From: JBKPNZ01 sp046732895
GTDB taxonomy: Bacteria; Actinomycetota; Thermoleophilia; Solirubrobacterales; 70-9
Direction: 5' to 3'
Length of the DNA stretch: 15,546 nucleotides
Assembly: GCA_046732895.1 (NCBI GenBank)
Contig: JBKPNZ010000061.1
Coordinates: 1-15,546, forward strand
Positions 8,491 through 15,546 of the stretch are shown here, piece after piece. The notes beneath the pieces were generated by a model. That model ran no database searches. It was not told the origin of the DNA and saw only the letters and a list, made by a program, of their open reading frames with translations. The stretch's first letter is position 1. Every line of letters starts with the position of its first letter. Made by a program: the position numbers and the translations under genes.

Positions 8491-9267
8491 TCACCTATTC
8501 ATCTCCCAGATCAGGCGCAGACCGGTGAGCGTCAACAGGTCGTCGACTTCGTCGATGCGCTCGCAGAAGGGAACGATGGCTGCGGCGAGTCCGCCCGTGG
8601 CGACGAAGCTCGCGTCGGTCCCCAGTGCTCGCTCGACCCGTGCGGCGATCGCGTCGATGGCCCCCGCGAAGCCGTAGACGATCCCCGACTGGATGCTCGC
8701 CTGAGTCGTCTTGCCGATGACGCTGTACGGCTCGCCGATCGGCTCGCCGAGCTCCACCGGCGGCAGCTTCGCGGCGCGCTGCGCGAGCGCTTCCATGGAG
8801 ATCTGCACGCCCGGGCCGATGACCCCGCCGAGATACTCACCGTCGGCCGAGACGACGTCGAAGGTGATCGCGGTGCCGAAGTCGACCACTGCGCAGGCAC
8901 CACCAAACCGCTCGTAGGCGGCGACCGCATTCACCAGGCGGTCCGCCCCGAGCTCCCGCGGGTTGTCCATCCGGATGGGCATCCCCGTCTTGAGGCCGGG
9001 ACCGACGATCAGGTGCTCGCCCGCGAGGTACGCCTCGAACATGGCGACGTACTCCCGCGTGAGCTGCGGCACGACGGACGAGAGGATCGTCCCCTCGACC
9101 TCTGCGAGGCCGAGCTCGCGCAGCGCGAGCAGCCCGCCGATCCGCGCCGCGAGCTCATCGGAGGTCTCCGACGCGGCGGAGGCGAAGCGCCAGTGCTGGC
9201 GCAGCCGCTCGCCGTCGAAGGCGCCGATATGGGTCTGGGTGTTGCCGACGTCGATCGCCAGAAGCAT
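8491..9267 (-). CDS. coaX: Type III pantothenate kinase CoaX
   Basis: 258 residues from ATG 9267-9265. First step of CoA synthesis: ATP-dependent phosphorylation of pantothenate. ASKHA-fold motifs: MLLAIDVGNTQTHIG (1-15) with the phosphate-binding Asp6, GADRLVNAVAAY (107-118) with the pantothenate-site Asp109/Arg110, VVDFGTAITFDVV (127-139) with Asp129, and GGVIGPG (147-153). I chose this start because the family begins at the LLAIDVGNT strand. A start 42 bases upstream (ATG 9309, after GGTGATC) would add 14 Arg-rich residues and cannot be excluded. GATAAT at 9283-9278, ten bases before the chosen ATG, may be a -10 giving a nearly leaderless message. It is divergent from the GST-fold gene and heads coaX-dus-greA-lysS. 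Confidence 0.94.
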   Translation of the reverse strand: MLLAIDVGNTQTHIGAFDGERLRQHWRFASAASETSDELAARIGGLLALRELGLAEVEGTILSSVVPQLTREYVAMFEAYLAGEHLIVGPGLKTGMPIRMDNPRELGADRLVNAVAAYERFGGACAVVDFGTAITFDVVSADGEYLGGVIGPGVQISMEALAQRAAKLPPVELGEPIGEPYSVIGKTTQASIQSGIVYGFAGAIDAIAARVERALGTDASFVATGGLAAAIVPFCERIDEVDDLLTLTGLRLIWEMNR

Positions 9268-9322
9268 TCGACCGACGATTATCGCCGCCCGTTGCCGCAG
9301 CGAGCGCATAGGATCACCCGCC

Positions 9323-10075
9323 GTGGAAGCGAAGCTCTATGTGATCCCCGGCTCGCATCCCTCGATGACCGCTCGCCTTGCGCTCGAGCAGAAGGGCATC
9401 GCCTACAAGCGCATCGACCTGATGCCGGTCATCTCAAAGGCCGCCCTCCGCGCCCTGGGGTTCCCGGGCGTGACCGTGCCCGCCCTTCGCCTCGACGGAC
9501 AGCGGATCCAGGGATCGCGCGAGATCGTTCGCGAACTCGATCGGATCCAGCCCGACCCGCGGCTCGTCCCCACGGACGACGACGAGCGGGCCGCGGTCGA
9601 GGAGGCCGAGCGCTGGGGCGACACCGACTTCCAGGCGCCGGTCCGCCGCATCCTGTGGAATGGCCTCCGCAGGGATCGCTCACCGCTTCGCAGCTACTCG
9701 GAGGGTGCGAAGCTGGGGATCCCGATCGGCCTCGCGGTGAAGACGGCCGCGCCGATCGTCGCCGCCTCGGTCCGGTTCAACAAGGCGAGCGACGAGAACG
9801 TCCGCGCCGACATCGCCGCCCTCCCCGGCCAGCTGCAGCGGATCGACGACTGGATCGCCCAGGGGGTGCTCGGCGGTGAGCACGCAAACGCCGCCGACAT
9901 CCAGATCGCGCCGAGCGTCCGCCTGGCGATGACGATGGACGACCTGCGCCCGGCGATCGAGTCGCGGCTCGCCGGCGAGCTCGCCATGCGCATCTGCCCC
10001 GAATATCCGGGCCGTATGCCGCCGGTCCTCCCGACCGCCTGGGTCGAGCCGCTGAAGGTTCCCGCCGCGGCCTAA
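9323..10075 (+). CDS. GST N-terminal (thioredoxin-fold) domain protein
   Basis: 250 residues from GTG 9323, with AGGA nine bases upstream. Residues 3-80 look like a GST_N/glutaredoxin-like domain: strand KLYVIPGSHPSMTARLALEQKGI, cis-proline motif TVPAL (51-55), and the helix-capping QGSREIVREL (63-72). The position usually held by the redox Cys or catalytic Ser/Tyr is SHPS (11-14), with no Cys, so disulfide chemistry is unlikely. The rest (about 85-250) is mostly helical, as in GST C-terminal domains, but I see no diagnostic motif. Actinobacteria generally use mycothiol rather than glutathione, so the ligand is unknown. It is the only plus-strand gene between folK and coaX. Its TAA (10073-10075) shares bases with the folK stop (10072-10074) on the other strand. 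Confidence 0.75.
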   Translation: MEAKLYVIPGSHPSMTARLALEQKGIAYKRIDLMPVISKAALRALGFPGVTVPALRLDGQRIQGSREIVRELDRIQPDPRLVPTDDDERAAVEEAERWGDTDFQAPVRRILWNGLRRDRSPLRSYSEGAKLGIPIGLAVKTAAPIVAASVRFNKASDENVRADIAALPGQLQRIDDWIAQGVLGGEHANAADIQIAPSVRLAMTMDDLRPAIESRLAGELAMRICPEYPGRMPPVLPTAWVEPLKVPAAA

Positions 10076-10599
10076 CCGGGCTGTTTGCCGGCCCACTCCG
10101 GGCCGCCAACGAGCTCTGACCGCTGAGCGGGACCGAGCTCCGCGAGGGCCTCGTCGAGCCTGGTCCCGTCCGGCAGGGCGAGCTCCGGATCGAGCTCGAG
10201 CAGGGGAGCGAGAACGAAACGCCGTGAGGTGACCTCGCGATGGGGCAGGCGCAGCCGCTCGGTCTCCAGCTCGATGTCACCGAGCAGAAGCAGGTCGACG
10301 TCGATCGGGCGCGGTCCGTGACGTGGGCCGCCGAAGACGCGGCCGAGCTCGACTTCGACCGCCTTGCACACGTCCAGGAGCTCCTCCGGCCCGAGCGCGG
10401 TGCGGATGCGAACGACCGCGTTCAGGAAGTCGGGCTGATCGAGGATCTCCCCGACCGGCTCGGTCTCGTAGAGGGACGACGCCGCCTCGACCTCGACGCC
10501 ATGGCCGCGGAGCTCAGCGACCGCCCGGCGGAGGTTCTCCTCACGCTCGCCGACGTTCGATCCGAGCCCGAGGTAGCCCCGTCTACTCGGGCCGGTCAT
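10072..10599 (-). CDS. folK: 2-amino-4-hydroxy-6-hydroxymethyldihydropteridine diphosphokinase (HPPK)
   Basis: 175 residues from ATG 10599-10597, preceded by AGGA at eight bases; an upstream GTG would add seven residues without similarity. It transfers pyrophosphate from ATP to 6-hydroxymethyl-dihydropterin, giving the substrate of FolP. Visible: GYLGLGSNVGEREENL (8-23), SSLYETEPVG (41-50) with the pterin-stacking region, DQPDFLNAVV (54-63), and the HPPK signature RHGPRPIDVDLLL (93-105) with Mg2+-binding Asp100 and Asp102. The gene overlaps the 3' end of folB by 17 bases, a sign of translational coupling. It is the last gene of the folate operon and ends on the stop codon of the convergent GST-fold gene. 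Confidence 0.96.
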   Translation of the reverse strand: MTGPSRRGYLGLGSNVGEREENLRRAVAELRGHGVEVEAASSLYETEPVGEILDQPDFLNAVVRIRTALGPEELLDVCKAVEVELGRVFGGPRHGPRPIDVDLLLLGDIELETERLRLPHREVTSRRFVLAPLLELDPELALPDGTRLDEALAELGPAQRSELVGGPEWAGKQPG

Positions 10600-11002
10600 C
10601 GTCGTGGTCCTGACGCGCACGCTCCTCGACGACTTCGACCGCGACCTCGCCGAGCGCGAGCGGCAATGGCGGCTCCGGCTTCGCCGCCCGGACTCTGACC
10701 TGCTCGCAGCCGAAGCGCTCCATGAGGCGCTCGCCGATGACGTGGCCCAGGCGCTCGAGCGTTCGGTAGCTGCGCTCGGTGGCTGCGAGGGCGACGATGT
10801 CGCAGACCTCGGCGTAATCGATCGTGTCGTCCAGGCGATCGGTCAGGACCGCGTCGCACTCAGGGACGTCGAAATCGACGTCGATCTCCAGGCGCTGGCC
10901 GATCTCGCGCTCGGCCTCGGTGACGCCATGATGTGTGTAGATCGAGAGGCCGCGCAGCTCGACCTGAACGGAGGTCTCAGGACCGTTTTCGTGCGCCTCC
11001 AC
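10583..11002 (-). CDS. folB: Dihydroneopterin aldolase
   Basis: 139 residues. Converts 7,8-dihydroneopterin to 6-hydroxymethyl-dihydropterin and glycolaldehyde. Family features: VELRGLSIYTHHGVTEAERE (14-33) with the conserved HHGV, GQRLEIDVDF (35-44), DDTIDYAEVCDIV (58-70), and the catalytic Lys108 in AAKPEPPLP. The C-terminus (VVEERARQDHDDDRPE) is an extra charged tail that arises where folK overlaps. The start is the GTG at 11002-11000, 33 bases after the folP stop; no Shine-Dalgarno is visible, so it may be translated by coupling to folP or begin slightly further in. Confidence 0.94.
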   Translation of the reverse strand: MEAHENGPETSVQVELRGLSIYTHHGVTEAEREIGQRLEIDVDFDVPECDAVLTDRLDDTIDYAEVCDIVALAATERSYRTLERLGHVIGERLMERFGCEQVRVRAAKPEPPLPLALGEVAVEVVEERARQDHDDDRPE

Positions 11003-11035
11003 GAGGCAAACGTATCGCCGTGCGGCCGGCCGGGG

Positions 11036-11857
11036 TCAGTGCCGCGATGTTGCCGCACTACGCCAGTCGTGCTCCCCGGTGATCGCACAGGTGGCCACGA
11101 GCGCCTCGCGCATCGGGCCGACGTCATGTACGCGCAACATCTGAGCGCCTGCTCGAGCGGCGAGGACGTTGGAGGCGATCGTTCCACCCAGGCGCTCGTC
11201 GACCTCGCGCCCGGTGAGCTTGCCGATGAACGTCTTGCGCGAGGTGCCGACGACGAGCGGCCGCCCGAGCTCGCCCAGCTCGCCGAGGCGGCGGAGCAGC
11301 TCGAGGTTGTGCTCGACGGTCTTGCCGAAGCCGATTCCGGGGTCCACCCAGATCCGCTCCTCGGCGACCCCCTCCTCCATCGCGAACTCGATCCGCTCCG
11401 CGAGGAACGCCTTCACGTCTTCCACAACGTCATCGTAGGTCGGGTTCTGCTGCATCGTGCGGGGGGTGCCTTGCATATGCATAAGCACCAACTCGCAGGA
11501 GCGCTCGGCGCAGAGGCCAGCGAGCTCAGGCTCGGCCACGAGCGCGGTGACGTCGTTCACCATGACCGCCCCGGCATCCAGTGCGGCGGCCGCGACCTCG
11601 GCCTTCGAGGTGTCGATCGAGACGGGGATCTCGGCATCGGTCAGCTCCGCAACGACGGGACGGGTGCGCTCGAGCTCCTCGTCGGCCGGAACCTCGGCAG
11701 CTCCGGGCCGCGTCGACTCGCCGCCGACGTCGACGATCTCGGCGCCTTCCGCGAAGAGCTCTTTGCCGTGCTCGATCGCGCGCTCGGCATCGAGGAAGAG
11801 CCCGCCGTCGGAGAACGAGTCGGGCGTGACATTGACGATGCCCATCAGCCGGGTCAC
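11036..11857 (-). CDS. folP: Dihydropteroate synthase
   Basis: 273 residues. Joins p-aminobenzoate to hydroxymethyl-dihydropterin diphosphate, the sulfonamide target. TIM-barrel motifs: MGIVNVTPDSFSDGG (5-19), GAEIVDVGGESTRPGA (38-53), PVSIDTSK (79-85), MVNDVTA (99-105), LMHMQG (125-130), DPGIGFGKT (172-180), GTSRKTFIG (204-212) and RVHDV (242-246). All pterin and phosphate-binding residues I would look for are present. Start GTG 11857-11855 has AGGG eight bases upstream; ATG at codon 5 is the alternative but would leave little before the first strand. The gene follows the small lipoprotein gene by only 9 bases. Confidence 0.97.
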   Translation of the reverse strand: MTRLMGIVNVTPDSFSDGGLFLDAERAIEHGKELFAEGAEIVDVGGESTRPGAAEVPADEELERTRPVVAELTDAEIPVSIDTSKAEVAAAALDAGAVMVNDVTALVAEPELAGLCAERSCELVLMHMQGTPRTMQQNPTYDDVVEDVKAFLAERIEFAMEEGVAEERIWVDPGIGFGKTVEHNLELLRRLGELGELGRPLVVGTSRKTFIGKLTGREVDERLGGTIASNVLAARAGAQMLRVHDVGPMREALVATCAITGEHDWRSAATSRH

Positions 11858-11866
11858 GGGCTGACC

Positions 11867-12253
11867 CTACTCCGCGCGGATCAGCTCGCCCTGCGGCGTC
11901 AGCTCGACGAAGTGGTGCGCCTCGCCCTCGCGATAGCGCTGGCACTGATTCTCCGCCTCATCGTCGACGGGCTGGCGCGGGTCATGGGCGATGTCGGCGA
12001 CCCAGTCGTCGAGTCCGGGCAGCGTCTCGGCGACGCAGGGCCCTGAGGTCAGGTCCACCCCGCCCTTCTTCGCCCGCTCAAAGGCCTGATGGGCGGCGGC
12101 GACGGCCTGGTCTGTCTCGCTCTGGCTGACGCTGTCTCCGCCGCCGCAGCCGGCGACGCCAACGGTCAGAGGCACTAAGAGGAGGAAGGAGCAAACGCCG
12201 CGTTGGGCATCGATGGTCGAGAAAACGCGTCTATGTCGCGTTAACTCGACCAT
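11867..12253 (-). CDS. Small putative lipoprotein, function unknown
   Basis: 128 residues; not recognised. It has an Arg-containing n-region, a hydrophobic core SFLLLVPLTVGVAG (22-35) and lipobox VAGC with Cys36, then GGGDS, so it should be a lipid-anchored, extracytoplasmic protein with a mature part of about 93 residues. Two Cys remain in the mature part (Cys73 in GPCVAE and Cys104 in NQCQRY) and could pair. No transmembrane helix follows the signal. It lies 46 bases after ftsH and 9 bases before folP on the same strand, so it is almost certainly co-transcribed with folP. In many actinobacteria folE occupies this place. No Shine-Dalgarno precedes ATG 12253, and the start codon lies inside a long palindrome. 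A start further in would destroy the signal peptide. Confidence 0.7.
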   Translation of the reverse strand: MVELTRHRRVFSTIDAQRGVCSFLLLVPLTVGVAGCGGGDSVSQSETDQAVAAAHQAFERAKKGGVDLTSGPCVAETLPGLDDWVADIAHDPRQPVDDEAENQCQRYREGEAHHFVELTPQGELIRAE

Positions 12254-12255
12254 CG
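12211..12255. repeat. 45-bp near-palindrome spanning the lipoprotein start codon
   Basis: Outer arms CGATGGTCGAG (12211-12221) and CTCGACCATCG (12245-12255) pair perfectly over 11 bp. Inner arms AACGCG (12224-12229) and CGCGTT (12237-12242) add 6 bp, with a 2-base A/A mismatch between and a 7-base loop. The minus-strand ATG (12253-12251) is inside the outer arm, so an RNA hairpin would run from about -2 to +43 of the lipoprotein message and hide its start. It also lies 45 bases after the ftsH stop. It has no U-tract, so it is not a standard intrinsic terminator. Confidence 0.75.
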
Positions 12256-12299
12256 GTGGAGAATGATGGCGGGCGCGCCGCCCCTCCGATCCCTCGAGG

Positions 12300-14273
<1,974 letters not shown>

Positions 14274-14340
14274 TCGGGCTCAACCTGGGGTCGGATTTTC
14301 GGCATGCCTAAGGGTTACGACGCCCCGCAGCTTCAGGATC

Positions 14341-14369
14341 AGCGTACCAGGGGGAAAATCGCCCGCCAA
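14341..14369 (-). promoter_or_regulatory. Candidate promoter for ftsH
   Basis: On the minus strand TTGGCG (14369-14364) and TACGCT (14346-14341) are separated by exactly 17 bases, a fair sigma-A-type -35/-10 pair for a high-GC actinobacterium. Transcription would begin near 14334, about 60 bases before the ftsH ATG. The -10 matches only the TANNNT core, so this is a moderate call. Confidence 0.45.
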
Positions 14370-14429
14370 GCGGCGCAGCCGCGCATGCATGCGCCTGCTC
14401 GCTCGCTCCGAGCCTCGTGAGCGCCGCTC

Positions 14430-14957
14430 TCAGCCCTCGAGCGCGGCCACGTACGGGAGGTTGCGATAGCGCTGAGCGTGGTCGAGGCCATAGCCGATCG
14501 CGAATCTGTTGGGGATCTCGAAGCCCACGTAGCGGATGGGCAGGTCGATGCGCCGCCGCTCCGGCTTCGTCAGCAGTGCGCAGACCTCCAGGGAGGCGGG
14601 GTTTCGCGCCCGTAGGTTCTTCATCAGGTAGTGGAGGGTGAGGCCGGAGTCGATGATGTCCTCGACGACCAGGACGTCGCGCCCCTCGATCGACGCATCC
14701 AGGTCCTTGAGGATCCGGACGACACCGGAGGAGTCGGTCGAGGAGCCATAGCTCGAGACCGCCATGAAATCGACCTCGCACGGCACCGTGAGCTCGCGCA
14801 TGAGGTCGGCGAGGAAGAGGATCGCGCCCTTCAGGACCCCGATCATCACGAGGTCGCTGTCCTCGTAGTCGGCGCTGATCTCGGCGCCGAGCTCCTTCAC
14901 GCGGCGCTGCAGGTCTTCCTGGCCGACGAGCGTCTCGCCGATGGCACCATCATCCAC
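14430..14957 (-). CDS. hpt: Hypoxanthine phosphoribosyltransferase
   Basis: 175 residues. Purine salvage: hypoxanthine (and usually guanine) plus PRPP to IMP/GMP. Type I PRTase features: LVMIGVLKGAILFLADLMR (36-54), SSYGSSTDSSG (68-78, flexible catalytic loop), PRPP-binding motif VLVVEDIIDSGLTL (95-108) with Glu99 and Asp100, KPERRR and VGFEIPNRFAIGYGLD (base-binding and C-terminal hood). Length fits bacterial HPRT. Start GTG 14957-14955 is the only start in frame before the first conserved helix; no Shine-Dalgarno is visible, and it begins 20 bases after tilS, so coupling to tilS is likely. tilS-hpt-ftsH is a conserved bacterial cluster. Confidence 0.96.
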   Translation of the reverse strand: MDDGAIGETLVGQEDLQRRVKELGAEISADYEDSDLVMIGVLKGAILFLADLMRELTVPCEVDFMAVSSYGSSTDSSGVVRILKDLDASIEGRDVLVVEDIIDSGLTLHYLMKNLRARNPASLEVCALLTKPERRRIDLPIRYVGFEIPNRFAIGYGLDHAQRYRNLPYVAALEG

Positions 14958-14977
14958 GCGCGCAGGCTAGCTGCTAG

Positions 14978-15546
14978 CTAGTCCAGCTCGCGCGCCGAGA
15001 TCACGGCGACCGTCTGTGTCTCGGGGCCGAGGCGGAAGTCCTCCGAGATTGCGATCCCGGCGACCCAGGCGACCTCGCCGTTCACAGTGACGACCGGCAG
15101 CCGCCGCCGTTCGGAGCGCGGGACGCCGCGGTCGGTGAAGAGGTCCTGGAGGCTCTTGGTGCCGTCCATCCCAAGCGGACGGATGCGGTCGCCTTCACGC
15201 CAGGTCCTGACCTCGATCCGGCCGGACAGCGCCCCGGCGTCGATGGTCGCAAGCTCAGGTCCCGCGGGCTCGACCGGCCCGGGATGGAGCTCCGCCCTCA
15301 CCTCCCAGTCGCCGAGGCGGGCGCGCCCGGGGATGGTGAGCGCAACGGGCTCGGGTGCCGCTTCGACCTCCGAGGCGGTGACGAACCGCACCGTGCCGGC
15401 CTCGCAGATGGCGCTGATGCCCCCGCCCAGCTCGATCTCGCCCCCGCCGGGCGTCCCCGCCAGGCGGGTGATCGCAGCGGCGCGTGCCCGCCCGAGGGCG
15501 ACCGGGCGGCCGGCGGCGCGCTCCGCGAGCGTCCGCAGCGCAAGGC
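14978..15546 (-). CDS. tilS: tRNA(Ile)-lysidine synthase, C-terminal part (partial)
   Basis: The last 188 codons; the 5' part lies beyond the window edge, so the N-terminal ATP-pyrophosphatase domain (SGGxDS) is not seen. The visible part has the helical linker (LRTLAERAAGRPVALGRARA) and the TilS C-terminal domain: VRTWREGDRIRPLGMDGTK, SLQDLFTDRGVPRSERRRLP and VAWVAGIAISEDFRL, all highly typical. Known role: converts cytidine-34 to lysidine in tRNA-Ile(CAU). The frame is open through 15546 with no stop, and a GTG at 15391 is only internal. It is followed by hpt after 20 bases. Confident from the C-terminal motifs and the hpt-ftsH context. Confidence 0.93.
   Translation of the reverse strand, partial: LALRTLAERAAGRPVALGRARAAAITRLAGTPGGGEIELGGGISAICEAGTVRFVTASEVEAAPEPVALTIPGRARLGDWEVRAELHPGPVEPAGPELATIDAGALSGRIEVRTWREGDRIRPLGMDGTKSLQDLFTDRGVPRSERRRLPVVTVNGEVAWVAGIAISEDFRLGPETQTVAVISARELD

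Noticed and set aside
14381..14394. Perfect palindrome GCGCATGCATGCGC between hpt and ftsH
   Set aside because: Self-complementary words of this kind are common in GC-rich DNA; no loop, no T-tract, no second copy. Could be a weak terminator for hpt but not supportable.
14966..14981. GCTAGCTGCTAGCTAG between tilS and hpt
   Set aside because: Short tandem of CTAG words overlapping the tilS stop; no gene or site matches it.
15001..15040. CGAGACACAGA within tilS, matching one arm of module A
   Set aside because: It encodes conserved-length tilS sequence (PETQTV), and no second arm is present; probably chance.

Overview
The window is GC-rich chromosomal DNA from a high-GC Gram-positive bacterium. 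The order tilS-hpt-ftsH-(lipoprotein)-folP-folB-folK, then coaX-dus-greA-lysS, then clpC-radA, all on the minus strand, resembles the conserved actinobacterial housekeeping neighbourhood (hpt-ftsH-fol genes, coaX-lysS-clpC in Mycobacterium and Streptomyces). Base composition, frequent GTG/TTG starts, an AbiEi-like/DUF559 gene and lone lipoproteins make a Thermoleophilia/Solirubrobacterales-type actinobacterium my best guess. That is inference; no rRNA or other marker is present to prove it.

Layout, read along the minus strand from the right edge. tilS (3' part only) and hpt are 20 bases apart. ftsH follows after a gap with a plausible promoter. A 45-bp near-palindrome overlaps the start of a small lipoprotein gene, which sits 9 bases before folP; folP, folB and folK continue as a folate operon. 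A plus-strand GST-fold gene ends on the same bases as folK and diverges from coaX. coaX, dus, greA and lysS run on in the same direction. Two plus-strand accessory genes (a DUF559 protein with an apparent frameshift, and a lipoprotein alpha/beta hydrolase) lie between lysS and clpC. clpC reads into the start of radA, which is cut by the left edge.

Together the core genes cover tRNA modification and charging (TilS, Dus, LysRS), purine salvage (Hpt), folate synthesis (FolP, FolB, FolK), CoA synthesis (CoaX), transcription rescue (GreA), AAA+ proteolysis (FtsH, ClpC) and recombination repair (RadA).

The most unusual signal is non-coding. Three minus-strand genes (radA, lysS, dus) are preceded, in the same orientation, by copies of a modular hairpin repeat. 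Module A is a 10-bp stem ending GTGTCTCGSC. Module B is a GC-only stem with a 3-base loop, followed by GCARG(N)GATT. In radA and lysS the tail of module B supplies the Shine-Dalgarno sequence (AGGAGATT) directly before the start codon. I know of no named family that matches it.
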